A DNA stretch of 64,000 nucleotides from positions 62,001 to 126,000 of the forward strand of contig CACMAX010000003.1 in NCBI GenBank assembly GCA_902611845.1, read 5' to 3'. Below, piece after piece: positions 55,489 to 64,000 of the stretch; position 1 is the first letter of the stretch, and each line of letters starts with the position of its first letter. The DNA is from an uncultured Pelagibacteraceae bacterium (lineage in GTDB: Bacteria; Pseudomonadota; Alphaproteobacteria; Pelagibacterales; Pelagibacteraceae). The notes under the pieces are model-generated. The model saw only the letters and a list, made by a program, of their open reading frames with translations. It made no database searches and had not been told where the DNA came from. The translations under genes were made by a program, and so were the position numbers.

Positions 55489-55953
55489 TTATTGGGTTAT
55501 TATATCTTTTGAGAGATTTTTGAAAGTATTTTTTGTTAAAAAAATCCTATATTTATCAAAATATTCTACATATTTGTCATAATTATTATTATCTTCGATA
55601 TATTTTTTTAAAATTTCTTTTTTTTGATCAATATTATTACTTTCCCATTTGTCAATTTTGTCAATAATAGAAAAAAGAAGATTGACGTAGTTTTTCATTT
55701 TTTTGTTTATTGTGGCATCTCCATAACCTATTTCTCTTATTGATAATTCAACTTGTTTAATAAAGTAATCAAAAAAATTTTGCATATCTTCTTTTCTTTC
55801 AAAATTTTTAAATTCTCTTAATAAAAAAGCTAAATGAAAAAATAGAATAATCATTCTATCATAAAAAGTATCATCTTTATTAGTATTGTATAAATTTTTA
55901 TTTCTGGTTAGTTTAATTAAATTGTTATAAATTTTTAAATAAAGTTGATTCAT
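55489..55953 (-). CDS. ubiquinol-cytochrome c chaperone (CBP3-like)
   Basis: 154 residues. The segment DRMIILFFHLAFLLREFK (about 32-49) and VELSIREIGYGDATINKKMKN (about 73-93) match the Ubiq_cyt_C_chap family, which assists assembly of the cytochrome bc1 complex. The bamE / bc1 chaperone / DUF177 / rpmF / plsX arrangement is a common alphaproteobacterial neighbourhood. Its ATG overlaps the divergent bamE ATG by two bases. Confidence 0.85.
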   Translation of the reverse strand: MNQLYLKIYNNLIKLTRNKNLYNTNKDDTFYDRMIILFFHLAFLLREFKNFERKEDMQNFFDYFIKQVELSIREIGYGDATINKKMKNYVNLLFSIIDKIDKWESNNIDQKKEILKKYIEDNNNYDKYVEYFDKYRIFLTKNTFKNLSKDIITQ

Positions 55954-56410
55954 GAAAAAATTTTATTTTATTATATTCATTATTATAATTAACTGCTCTG
56001 GAAATAAAGTGTCAAATTACCATGGTGCTAAGGGTTTAGAAAAGAAATATGAAATATTAAAATTAAATAAAACAAATAAAAATGATTTGCTTAAAATTAT
56101 AGGACCACCATCAACAATTAGTGACTTTGACGAAAACAAATGGATTTATGTAGAAAGGTTGAAAAGTAACCAATCTCTATTAAAACTAGGTGCACAAAAA
56201 ATTGTAAAAAATAATATATTAATAGTAGAACTTAACAATGTAGGTATATTACAAGATAAAACTTTCCTTAATTTAGATAATATGAATGATATTAAGTATA
56301 TAAAAAGTACCACAGGAAAAAATTTTCAAAATAAAAATTTCATGTATAGTCTTCTTGGTTCCCTAAGAGAGAAAATTAATGCACCTCTCAGAAATATGAA
56401 AAAAAATTAA
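55952..56410 (+). CDS. bamE: outer-membrane assembly lipoprotein BamE (SmpA/OmlA)
   Basis: 152 residues. Signal peptide and lipobox IINC with lipidated Cys15. The BamE fold is seen as [35 protein letters not shown] sequence (about 47-80) and a later LNNVGIL strand. Helps the BAM complex insert outer-membrane barrels. The ATG shares two bases with the divergent chaperone ATG (CATG); the stop overlaps the hppA stop by 4 nt. Confidence 0.88.
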   Translation: MKKFYFIIFIIIINCSGNKVSNYHGAKGLEKKYEILKLNKTNKNDLLKIIGPPSTISDFDENKWIYVERLKSNQSLLKLGAQKIVKNNILIVELNNVGILQDKTFLNLDNMNDIKYIKSTTGKNFQNKNFMYSLLGSLREKINAPLRNMKKN

Positions 56411-58506
56411 CCTGCAATAACAGCTAGCAATAGTAATGCCACTATATTTGTTATTTTAATCATTGGGTTAACAGCTGGTCCAGCAGTATCTTTATAAGGA
56501 TCACCAACTGTATCTCCTGTTACTGCGGCTTTATGAGCTTCAGACCCCTTTCCTCCAAATTTACCATCTTCTATATATTTTTTTGCATTATCCCACGCAC
56601 CACCTCCTGCAGTCATAGAAACGGCAACAAATAGTCCTGTTATTATAACGCCTAACAGCATTGCTCCAACAGAAGATAAGGCTGCTACTTGACCACCAAT
56701 TGGTAAAATTATCATATATAAAACTATTGGCGACAACACTGGTAAAAGTGAAGGTATTACCATTTCTTTAATTGCTGCTTTTGTCAACAAATCTACCAAT
56801 TTTCCATAATCGGGTTTCGCTTTTCTTTTCATTATACCTGGTATTTTTTTAAATTGTCTTCGAACTTCTATAACAACTGCACCACCCGCTCTACCAACAG
56901 CTTGCATGCCCATCGATCCAAATAAATATGGCAACATTCCACCGATAAGCAAACCTACAACAACAAATGGATTTGATAGATCAAATGTAACTACTATACC
57001 TTCTAATTTTGATCCTGCTTCTTTAGAAAAGTGTTTAATATCTTCGGTGTACGCAGCAAATAAAACTAAAGCTCCTAATCCAGCAGATCCTATGGCATAT
57101 CCTTTTGTTACAGCTTTTGTTGTATTTCCTACTGCATCTAATGCATCAGTAGTTTTTCTAACATTTTTTGGAAGATTAGACATTTCAGCGATACCACCTG
57201 CATTATCTGTAACAGGTCCGTATGCATCAAGTGCTACAACCATACCAGCTAGTGCAAGCATCGTTGTTACAGCAATAGCAATACCAAATAAACCAGCAAT
57301 AGAATTTGTTAATAAAATTCCTGCAACAATTATTATTGCTGGAACTGCTGTTGCTTCCATTGATATTGCCAAACCTTGAATTACGTTAGTTCCATGACCT
57401 GTGGTAGATGATTCAGCAACACTTTTAACTGGTCTATAATCTGTTCCAGTATAATACTCAGTAATCCATATCAGTAAACCAGTGATAATTAGTCCTATAA
57501 CTCCACAATAATATAAGCTCATGCCGTTGAAAGAAACTCCATTAACTGAATAATTAGTATCTAATCCAATAACATAGTCTGTTATAGGGTATAAAATAAT
57601 TAAAGATAAAATAGCTGTGGCAACAAATCCTTTATAAAGAGCATTCATTATATTTTTTGATTGTCCAAGTTTTACAAAGAAAGTACCTACTATAGATGTT
57701 AAGATACAAGCTGCACCAATACTTAATGGGTAAACCATCATATTTAAATCTGACACAAAGAAAATTGATGAAAGAACCATAGTTGCAACAATCGTAACAG
57801 CATATGTTTCAAAAAGATCAGCTGCCATACCTGCGCAATCTCCAACATTATCTCCAACGTTATCTGCAATAACAGCAGGATTTCTAGGATCATCTTCTGG
57901 AATACCTGCCTCTACTTTTCCTACTAAATCTGCACCAACATCAGCACCTTTTGTAAAAATTCCACCACCTAATCTTGCAAAAATAGATATTAAAGAAGCA
58001 CCAAAACCTAAGGCTACTAGTGCATTTACAATTTCTCTTTCATCAACACCTGCTGATAATAAAATATAATAATAAACAGCTATAGCTAATAAAGCTAAAC
58101 CAGCAACTAGCATTCCTGTGATTGCTCCAGATTTAAATGCTATTGAAAGACCTTGAGATAATCCTTTTCTCGATGCCTCAGCTGTACGCACATTTGCTTG
58201 AACAGATACTAACATTCCAACATATCCAGCTATACCCGATAAGGCAGCTCCAATTAAATATCCAATTCCAACTAATAATGAAAATGCAAAACTAATAATA
58301 ACTAAAACTACAACACCAACAATAGCGATAGTTTTGTATTGTCTGTTTAAATAAGCTTTTGCGCCTATTTGAATAGCAGAGGCAATTTCTTGCATCTTTG
58401 CATTTCCCGCGCTTGCATTTAAAATTGAAGATCCTGTTACAAATCCATATACAATGGATAATATTCCAGCAAAAATTGTGTATAATAAAATGGTATCAAC
58501 AGACAT
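56407..58506 (-). CDS. hppA: membrane proton-translocating pyrophosphatase
   Basis: 699 residues, about 16 predicted helices. The pyrophosphate-binding signature [18 protein letters not shown] and the [19 protein letters not shown] motif are intact, as is a C-terminal [14 protein letters not shown] repeat of the motif. The K+-determining position reads GNTTK (near 462), Lys being characteristic of K+-independent H+-PPases. Uses PPi hydrolysis to energise the inner membrane. 82 nt downstream of thiL. Confidence 0.97.
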   Translation of the reverse strand: MSVDTILLYTIFAGILSIVYGFVTGSSILNASAGNAKMQEIASAIQIGAKAYLNRQYKTIAIVGVVVLVIISFAFSLLVGIGYLIGAALSGIAGYVGMLVSVQANVRTAEASRKGLSQGLSIAFKSGAITGMLVAGLALLAIAVYYYILLSAGVDEREIVNALVALGFGASLISIFARLGGGIFTKGADVGADLVGKVEAGIPEDDPRNPAVIADNVGDNVGDCAGMAADLFETYAVTIVATMVLSSIFFVSDLNMMVYPLSIGAACILTSIVGTFFVKLGQSKNIMNALYKGFVATAILSLIILYPITDYVIGLDTNYSVNGVSFNGMSLYYCGVIGLIITGLLIWITEYYTGTDYRPVKSVAESSTTGHGTNVIQGLAISMEATAVPAIIIVAGILLTNSIAGLFGIAIAVTTMLALAGMVVALDAYGPVTDNAGGIAEMSNLPKNVRKTTDALDAVGNTTKAVTKGYAIGSAGLGALVLFAAYTEDIKHFSKEAGSKLEGIVVTFDLSNPFVVVGLLIGGMLPYLFGSMGMQAVGRAGGAVVIEVRRQFKKIPGIMKRKAKPDYGKLVDLLTKAAIKEMVIPSLLPVLSPIVLYMIILPIGGQVAALSSVGAMLLGVIITGLFVAVSMTAGGGAWDNAKKYIEDGKFGGKGSEAHKAAVTGDTVGDPYKDTAGPAVNPMIKITNIVALLLLAVIAG

Positions 58507-58588
58507 ATAATTCCTTAAATAAGTGTTTTAGTTATTTTTTAAAATGCGGACATTACAAAAAAGATTATAAAAGGCAATATTTAACTTT

Positions 58589-59548
58589 TTAGAATACATG
58601 AGAATAACCTTGGTATTTAAGGTATTTTATTGGAATTCTCCTATTATCTAATAGGTATTGTTTTGATTTAGTATTAATTTGACCAATAATAGAAATTTTT
58701 TGATTCAATTTAGAAGATAAAGTTTTTATATATTTTCTCTTTGACTTAGAAGCTGTAAATAAAATTTGATAGTCATCGCCATTGAATAAATAGTCTAATT
58801 TCTTAAGATTTTTTTGTTTAATTATTTGTTTTAATTGATTTGATATCGGGATCTTATCTATATCAATTAAATAACCAAGTTTTTGTTTATTTATTAATTT
58901 ATTTAGATCAATTACCAGTCCATCTGAAACATCCATAGAGCAGTTTGCAATTTTAAAAAGATGTAAACTAAATTTTATAGGTAGATTTGGTGAATAATAT
59001 TTATCTATAAAATATTTTTTTTGATTTGAGTTTAAATTAATTTTCTTTTTCAAAGCTTTTAAACCAACGTGGCTATCACCTACATTACCAGTTAAATAAA
59101 TGTCATCTCCAATTTTTGCTTTATTTCTATAAACAATTTTATTTGAATATCCTAAAGATATAACTGTAAAACTTAAATTTTTTGATGATGTAGTATCGCC
59201 ACCTGATAATTTTATATTAAATCTATTTTGTTCAATGGACAAAGATTTGTTAATTAATGACATATTTTTTTTTGTAAAATGTTTTTTGTTACCTGAGCCA
59301 GCTAAAAAGAAATAATTTGGTTTTACCCCTTTGGCATAAATATCTGATATAGATGATCTTATTATTTTCCTTATAACAAGATCAGGTTTATTGAAATTTA
59401 AAAAGTGTATACCCTGATTATAAGTATCAACAGAAATAACTAATTTTTTATTTTTATCAAAAAAAACATCATCATTTAAATTAAGCGAGGATGGATTATT
59501 TTTAGATAATTTTTTTAAATAACTATTTATTAAGAATTCTTCATTCAT
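58589..59548 (-). CDS. thiL: thiamine-monophosphate kinase
   Basis: 319 residues. PurM-like ATPase fold: SVDTYNQGIHF (metal-binding Asp), RSSISDIYAKGVKPNYFFL, KLSGGDTTSSKNL and MDVSDGLVIDL motifs. Produces thiamine diphosphate. Overlaps nusB by one base, part of the rib-nusB-thiL run. SAR11 generally needs thiamine precursors, which does not conflict with keeping this last step. Confidence 0.94.
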   Translation of the reverse strand: MNEEFLINSYLKKLSKNNPSSLNLNDDVFFDKNKKLVISVDTYNQGIHFLNFNKPDLVIRKIIRSSISDIYAKGVKPNYFFLAGSGNKKHFTKKNMSLINKSLSIEQNRFNIKLSGGDTTSSKNLSFTVISLGYSNKIVYRNKAKIGDDIYLTGNVGDSHVGLKALKKKINLNSNQKKYFIDKYYSPNLPIKFSLHLFKIANCSMDVSDGLVIDLNKLINKQKLGYLIDIDKIPISNQLKQIIKQKNLKKLDYLFNGDDYQILFTASKSKRKYIKTLSSKLNQKISIIGQINTKSKQYLLDNRRIPIKYLKYQGYSHVF

Positions 59549-59943
59549 CAGTTTCTTAATTTCTTTGAAATTTTATCAAGCAAAGCATTTAAGTATTTTG
59601 TTTGTGATAAATCTATAAAGAAATTAGAAACATTAAGGTATTCTTTAATAATTATCTTTGAAGATATTTTTGGTTTATACATTAATTCAAAAATCGCACT
59701 TTTAATTATTACTTGAAAAACTTTATCTAGTTTTGATATTTTTAAATCTTCATTTAAATGATTTGTAATTTCCTCATGAATTACGTCATCTCTTTCAATT
59801 GTACCGTTGACCACATCTTTTATAAATTTTTTGAAACGATGTTTTGGAAAATTTAATTCTACTTCATTGTTATAATACTTACTGTAAAGCTTCTGTATTA
59901 TAATAACTCTTGGATTATTTTTTTTACTAAAATGAAGTGGCAT
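59548..59943 (-). CDS. nusB: transcription antitermination factor NusB
   Basis: 131 residues, all-helical. LDKVFQVIIKSAIFELMYKPKISSKIIIKEYLNVS matches the NusB core with its I/L-N/K-E-Y element. NusB with NusE/S10 binds boxA in rRNA leaders. One nucleotide follows ribH, the standard neighbour. Confidence 0.9.
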   Translation of the reverse strand: MPLHFSKKNNPRVIIIQKLYSKYYNNEVELNFPKHRFKKFIKDVVNGTIERDDVIHEEITNHLNEDLKISKLDKVFQVIIKSAIFELMYKPKISSKIIIKEYLNVSNFFIDLSQTKYLNALLDKISKKLRN

Positions 59944-59944
59944 T

Positions 59945-60331
59945 CTATAAAGATAATATTGTTTTTACTGCGTTGGCTGCTTCTCTGCCCTTTTTGCTAC
60001 GTGCTATAGCTTGATTTTTATTTAAACAAGTAATTATTCCATTCCCAACAGGTTTTTTTGACTCCACAGATATATTCATAATTGCATCAGTCGTTGATTT
60101 AGATATAAAATCAAAATGTGGCGTTTGACCTTTAATTACACATCCAAGTGCTACAAAACCGTCATATTTTTTTAAATTTTTAGAAATAACTACCGGTATC
60201 TCAAATACACCTGGAACAGAGATTACATTAATCTTTGCAAAATTCTTTAGTTCATTCTTAGCACTTTTAAGAAGAGCAGTTGAAATATCTTTGTAATAGT
60301 TTGCTTGTATAATTAATACTTTATTTTTCAT
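59945..60331 (-). CDS. ribH: 6,7-dimethyl-8-ribityllumazine synthase
   Basis: 128 residues, short type. VPGVFEIPVVISKNL, a GCVIKGQTPHFDFIS loop with the catalytic His, and GNGIITCLNKNQA motifs. Makes the lumazine precursor of riboflavin. ATGA overlap with ribBA. Confidence 0.95.
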   Translation of the reverse strand: MKNKVLIIQANYYKDISTALLKSAKNELKNFAKINVISVPGVFEIPVVISKNLKKYDGFVALGCVIKGQTPHFDFISKSTTDAIMNISVESKKPVGNGIITCLNKNQAIARSKKGREAANAVKTILSL

Positions 60332-61431
60332 TTTATTATTTCTTGTTTAATGATCTTGATACCATAACCATCCAACCCAACAACCTTTTTTAGAGTTCTA
60401 GTAACTAATATCATTTTCTTTATTTTTAATGATTTAATTATTTGAGCTCCAATACCATAACTTTTTATTAATTGATCTTTTTCCTTAGTTTTAGACTTTT
60501 TATCTTTAAATTCTTTAAGTGTTTGAGTAACAGATTTTAAATTTGGATCTCTTATAAAAATCATAACGCAATTACTATATTTTTTAAAATATTTTAAAGT
60601 TTTTTCAAATGAGTTAGGAAGTTTTTGATTAATTAGATAATTTTGGACTACATTAGATGAAATAACTCTAACTCTTGGTGATTTACTTTTATTAACTTTA
60701 CCTTTAACTAAAGCAAAATGCTCAGAACCATCAATTGAGTTCTCAAAAACATAAATTTTAAATTTTTGATTATTTAAATTAATTGTAGATGTTTTTTTTA
60801 ATTTAATAAGATTTTCTTTTCTTAGTCTGTATGAAATTAAATCTTCAATTTTAGCAATATGAAGTTTATGTTTACTTGCAAATTTTAATAAGTCATCACC
60901 TTTTGCCATCGAACCATCTTCATTCATAATCTCACATATTACGGCAGCTGGAATTTTGTTGCCGAGTCTAGCTATGTCGACAGATGCTTCAGTGTGACCT
61001 GCTCTAACAAGAACTCCTCCTTCTCGAGAAATAATTGGAAATACGTGGCCAGGAGAAACTATTTCATTTTTTAATACATTTTTTTTTGTAGCAACTTTTA
61101 TTGTTCGTGATCGGTCTTTAGCTGAAATACCAGTAGTTATACCCTTCTTCGCCTCTATTGAAATGGTAAAGGCTGTTTGATTTCTCGATTGATTAACAGG
61201 AGCCATAAATGTTAGCCCAAGTTTGTTTGCTTGATTTTTATTTAGTGTTAGACAAATTAAACCTCTGCCGTTTTTCGCCATAAAGTTAATTTTTTTAGAA
61301 TTAACATCACTCGCATTAAATACTAAATCCCCCTCATTTTCTCGATTTTCATCGTCAACAAGAATATACATTCCTCCTTTTTTTGAGATAGAAATAATCT
61401 TTTCTATTGGGCTAAATTTATTTTTTATCAT
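60328..61431 (-). CDS. ribBA: 3,4-dihydroxy-2-butanone-4-phosphate synthase with degenerate GTP cyclohydrolase II-like domain
   Basis: 367 residues. The N-terminal RibB domain (about 1-205) is intact: DDENRENEGDLVF, the TGISAKDRSRTI loop and PGHVFPIISREGGVLVRAGHTEAS. The C-terminal part (about 210-367) aligns in length and late motifs (SYGIGAQIIKSL) with RibA but lacks the zinc-ligand pattern CxTGDxxGSxRCDCG, so GTP cyclohydrolase II activity is unlikely. Comparable RibBX hybrids are described in Proteobacteria. It overlaps ribE by 14 nt and ribH by 4 nt. Confidence 0.92.
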   Translation of the reverse strand: MIKNKFSPIEKIISISKKGGMYILVDDENRENEGDLVFNASDVNSKKINFMAKNGRGLICLTLNKNQANKLGLTFMAPVNQSRNQTAFTISIEAKKGITTGISAKDRSRTIKVATKKNVLKNEIVSPGHVFPIISREGGVLVRAGHTEASVDIARLGNKIPAAVICEIMNEDGSMAKGDDLLKFASKHKLHIAKIEDLISYRLRKENLIKLKKTSTINLNNQKFKIYVFENSIDGSEHFALVKGKVNKSKSPRVRVISSNVVQNYLINQKLPNSFEKTLKYFKKYSNCVMIFIRDPNLKSVTQTLKEFKDKKSKTKEKDQLIKSYGIGAQIIKSLKIKKMILVTRTLKKVVGLDGYGIKIIKQEIIK

Positions 61432-62011
61432 TAATAAATTTTTTTACATATTTAGACAAAATATCAATTTCAATATTAACTAAATCATTTTTTTTAATGT
61501 TCGCTAAATTTGTAAGTTTTAGTGTATGTGGAATAACCCAAATTTCAAATTTATTCTTCTTTATCTTGGCTATGGTTAGAGATACGCCATTTATCAATAT
61601 TGATGCTTTCTCAACTAAAAATTTATGAAATTTTTTATCTATACTGAATTCGTAAATTGTAGATTTATCTACATTTGTTAAATTTGTAACTTTGCTTACT
61701 GTATCAACATGACCTTGACAAATATGACCTGAAATATTTTGTCCATACTTTAAAGGTAGTTCTATATTAACATAATCACCAACTTTAGATTTCTTAAATT
61801 TTGATTTTCTAATAGTTTCATTTGACAAATAAAATTCAGATATACCTTTTTTATGTGATATTAATGTTAGACAGACACCATCACAAGAAATAGATATTCC
61901 TAATTGCTTATTAGTTATTTTTAATTTTGACTTGATAAAGACGTTTATTCCTTTAGCTCTTTTGGTAATATTTGTAATTTTACCTTTATTAAAAATTATT
62001 CCATTAAACAT
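61418..62011 (-). CDS. ribE: riboflavin synthase, alpha subunit
   Basis: 197 residues. Two lumazine-binding barrel repeats: first with MFNGIIFNKGKI and SCDGVCLTL, second with GHICQGHVDTVSKV and LINGVSLTIAK. Catalyses dismutation of two lumazines to riboflavin. Lies directly after ribD and overlaps ribBA by 14 nt. Confidence 0.95.
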   Translation of the reverse strand: MFNGIIFNKGKITNITKRAKGINVFIKSKLKITNKQLGISISCDGVCLTLISHKKGISEFYLSNETIRKSKFKKSKVGDYVNIELPLKYGQNISGHICQGHVDTVSKVTNLTNVDKSTIYEFSIDKKFHKFLVEKASILINGVSLTIAKIKKNKFEIWVIPHTLKLTNLANIKKNDLVNIEIDILSKYVKKFINDKK

Positions 62012-63106
62012 TTACTGATACCTAAAAAGTTTTTCTTTATCTAAAAAAGTATTAATTTGCGATCTTTTTTTAAATTTTTTAGACAATAAATCAATAAAAG
62101 AATTCAAAGCAATTGAATTTTTTAAATTAATTTTATTATCAGCTTTGAATAAATAGAAATCATTTATTAAATTGTTGTTTAAAAAAGATTTTAAAAGATT
62201 TGGACCAGACTCGATCAATAAATTTGCATAGCCTAACGAGTATATTTTTTTTAAAATTATATTTAAATCAAAACTATTATTTTTTATGTTCATAAAAATA
62301 AGTTTTACATTTTTATTTTTAAATTTATTAATAATATTTTTATCTTTTTTATTATGAAAAATATAAGTTTTATTTGAGTTTAGTTTTAATACTTTAGAAT
62401 TTATTTTGGTCTTCAAATCTTTATCAATAATAAATTTTACTGGTGAAAACTTTTCTAAACCTTGAATTCTACAATTTAAATTAGGATTGTCAGAGTTGAT
62501 AGTTTTATAAGATGTTAAAATTGCTTGATTTCTATATCTTAATAAATGAGATACTTTGTGAGAATGTTCATTTGTAATTTTTTTTTTAAATAAATAAATT
62601 CTATAATTTTTAGAAACAGCCAATTTTCCAGTAACGTAAGGAATATTATTAAATTTTGAGAATTTATAATCTTTGTAAAATTGATTTGCCTCATTTTTAA
62701 TTAAACCAATTTTAGCCAAAATATTATTTTTATTTAAAAGACTTTTTGTTTTTTTTGCTGTTCGTTTATCAAAATCTTCAATCGAATAGTTAACTAATTT
62801 AATTTTATTTTTTATAATAATGTTTGTACAAGGTGGTGTTTTTCCATAGTGGATACAGGGTTCTAATGTTACATACATATTTGAATTTTTGAAATTTATT
62901 TTATTGTTTTTTAACGCAACTACTTCAGCATGAGGTCTACCATTAATATCTGTCTTTCCGTAAGAAATGATTTCATCTTTATATGTTACTACACATCCGA
63001 CTGATGGATTTAGTCCTGTTAGTCCTTTATTTTGATTGGCAAGTTCTAGTGCCAATCTCATGAATGCTTTATTTTTTTCTGATGATTTATCTTTTCTTAA
63101 AGACAT
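62012..63106 (-). CDS. ribD: riboflavin-specific deaminase/reductase
   Basis: 364 residues from ATG 63106. A longer in-frame start at 63169 lies deep in nrdR and is less likely. Deaminase domain (about 10-145) with zinc ligands His59 (HAE with Glu61), Cys84 and Cys93 ([11 protein letters not shown]). The reductase domain (about 150-364) has [17 protein letters not shown] and a late [13 protein letters not shown]. Overlaps nrdR by 20 nt. Confidence 0.94.
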   Translation of the reverse strand: MSLRKDKSSEKNKAFMRLALELANQNKGLTGLNPSVGCVVTYKDEIISYGKTDINGRPHAEVVALKNNKINFKNSNMYVTLEPCIHYGKTPPCTNIIIKNKIKLVNYSIEDFDKRTAKKTKSLLNKNNILAKIGLIKNEANQFYKDYKFSKFNNIPYVTGKLAVSKNYRIYLFKKKITNEHSHKVSHLLRYRNQAILTSYKTINSDNPNLNCRIQGLEKFSPVKFIIDKDLKTKINSKVLKLNSNKTYIFHNKKDKNIINKFKNKNVKLIFMNIKNNSFDLNIILKKIYSLGYANLLIESGPNLLKSFLNNNLINDFYLFKADNKINLKNSIALNSFIDLLSKKFKKRSQINTFLDKEKLFRYQ

Positions 63107-63545
63107 CGATTTTATCAACAAATTGAACGAAGTCTTTTTCTTCTCTAAAATTTCTATATACTGATGCAAATCTTACATAAGCTACTGGGTCCAATTCTTT
63201 TAATCCTTCCATTACCATTGTACCGATTGTGTTTGAAGAAATTTCACTCTGACCTAGTTCCTCTAAAGACCTTGATATTTTAGATATAAATTTTTCTGCT
63301 GTCTCTGTATCTATTGGTCTTTTTTTGAGTGCTACATATATTGATTTTGATAATTTTTCTCTATCAAAAGTAGATTTTCTACCGTTTTTTTTTACTACAG
63401 TTAATTCTCTGAATTGTACTCTTTCAAAAGTAGTAAATCTTTGTCCACAAATACATAATCTTCTTCTTCTAATAGCTGTACCGTCTTCGGTGGGTCTGGA
63501 GTCTACAACTGAAGTTTCTCCCTTTTTACATATAGGACAAATCAT
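63087..63545 (-). CDS. nrdR: NrdR transcriptional repressor with CxC zinc-ribbon variant
   Basis: 152 residues. Represses ribonucleotide reductase genes through NrdR boxes. The N-terminal zinc ribbon has C3-x2-C6 but the second pair reads C31-I-C33 instead of the usual CxxC, one residue shorter; surrounding RRRRL and [23 protein letters not shown] are normal. The ATP-cone domain follows (about 49-139). Six nt after glyA. Confidence 0.95.
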   Translation of the reverse strand: MICPICKKGETSVVDSRPTEDGTAIRRRRLCICGQRFTTFERVQFRELTVVKKNGRKSTFDREKLSKSIYVALKKRPIDTETAEKFISKISRSLEELGQSEISSNTIGTMVMEGLKELDPVAYVRFASVYRNFREEKDFVQFVDKIDVFKKR

Positions 63546-63551
63546 AATTCA

Positions 63552-64000
63552 TTATCCCAAATTTTTATAAATTGGGAAATTTGAACATAAATCAACAACT
63601 TCTTTTCTTACTTCGTCTTCTATTTTTTTATTATCGTCTGGGTTTGATGACAAACCTTTAATTACTTTAGTAATTAGTTCACCAACAATTTTAAATTCAT
63701 TTAAACCAAAACCTCTAGTAGTTGCAGCCTGAGATCCTAGTCTTATACCAGAAGTTACCATTGGACTTTCTGTATCAAAAGGAATTCCATTTTTATTACA
63801 TGTTATATTGGCTCTTGATAAACTTTCAGCTGCAGCATTACCTTTGACACCAAAGGGTCTTAAATCTACCAACATTAAATGAGTATCAGTACCTCCAGAA
63901 TAAATCTTAAATCCATTTGTTTTTAATGTTTCTGCGAGAATTTTTGCATTAGCTAAAACATTAGATATATACTCTTTGAAAGAAGGTTCTAATGCTTCTT
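63552..64000 (-). CDS. glyA: serine hydroxymethyltransferase, C-terminal part (gene runs off the window)
   Basis: Reading minus from the window edge gives EALEPSFKEYISNVLANAKI and continues in frame through SGGTDTHLMLVDLRPFGVKG, PMVTSGIRLGSQAATTRGFG and the C-terminal helix. The PLP-lysine lies outside the window. SHMT interconverts serine and glycine with tetrahydrofolate. glyA-nrdR-ribD is the usual alphaproteobacterial order. The 5' end, and any upstream riboswitch, cannot be seen. Confidence 0.95.
   Translation of the reverse strand, partial: EALEPSFKEYISNVLANAKILAETLKTNGFKIYSGGTDTHLMLVDLRPFGVKGNAAAESLSRANITCNKNGIPFDTESPMVTSGIRLGSQAATTRGFGLNEFKIVGELITKVIKGLSSNPDDNKKIEDEVRKEVVDLCSNFPIYKNLG

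Noticed and set aside
63107..63169. Longer start for RibD inside nrdR
   Set aside because: The added residues are just the nrdR region in another frame; the ATG at 63106 gives a normal RibD length.

Overview
The window is a very AT-rich, tightly packed piece of a bacterial chromosome whose gene orders are typical of Alphaproteobacteria (dgt-argS-nagZ-scpAB-tatABC-serS; mltB-rlpA-dacC-tmk-holB-metG-tatD; glyA-nrdR-ribD-ribE-ribBA-ribH-nusB-thiL). Base composition, spacers of a few bases, many 1-20 nt gene overlaps, a K+-independent-type H+-pyrophosphatase and streamlined proteins together suggest a SAR11 / 'Candidatus Pelagibacter'-like marine bacterium. This placement is inferred from gene order and composition, not from a marker-gene comparison.

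Layout. 1-9.7 kb (+): end of dgt, argS, a small anchored protein, nagZ, scpA, scpB, tatABC, serS, yajC, secD, secF. This covers translation, chromosome segregation and both protein-export routes. 9.7-13.2 kb (-): a PuuD-like membrane protein and uvrA. 13.3-18.6 kb (+): ssb, gyrA, coaD, a cyclophilin with two possible starts, a tgt lacking its zinc cysteines, and tRNA-Lys. 18.6-22.6 kb: M48 lipoprotein, a 25-residue membrane micropeptide, DUF502 protein, recG, sdhE, tRNA-Ser. 22.7-26.7 kb (+): a two-gene accessory cassette made of an Mrr-type nuclease/SF2 helicase fusion and a protein joining an RNA polymerase alpha-CTD-like motif to a sigma-70 region-4-like motif. 26.9-35.2 kb (+): rarD, then cell-wall enzymes running into tmk-holB-metG-tatD-MBL hydrolase. 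35.1-37.4 kb (-): glutathione peroxidase, nhaA, zinc-ribbon protein. 37.5-41.2 kb (+): tRNA-Pro, an NDUFS4-like protein, an SbmA/BacA-like transporter, glpX, tRNA-Glu, a GIY-YIG protein and a glycosyltransferase.

41.2-43.5 kb is the least core-like part. It holds a tyrosine recombinase, a 14-7-14 inverted repeat next to its start codon, a two-helix small membrane protein, a comparatively GC-rich multi-hairpin RNA ending in a strong intrinsic terminator, a one-domain alkyltransferase (ogt), and about 530 bp of nearly empty DNA. 43.5-48.7 kb (-): rplM-rpsI-argC-lipoprotein-hom-AEC-DMT. 48.8-52.1 kb (+): metY-type sulfhydrylase, alpha/beta hydrolase and a predicted methyltransferase. 52.1-55.95 kb is mostly (-), with one + gene (the chorismate mutase) inside it: ctaA, chorismate mutase (+), L33, MerR regulator, IHF-alpha, plsX, L32, cytochrome bc1 chaperone. 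Then bamE (+), and from 56.4 kb to the end (-) hppA, thiL, nusB, the riboflavin genes, nrdR and the C-terminal part of glyA.

The best candidates for undescribed biology are the nuclease-helicase plus sigma/alpha-like gene pair and the recombinase-associated block with its inverted repeat and structured RNA. Smaller oddities in core genes are the zinc-less TGT, the CxC NrdR, the degenerate RibA and RlpA domains, overlapping divergent start codons, and protein genes that begin 2-4 nt after a tRNA CCA end.
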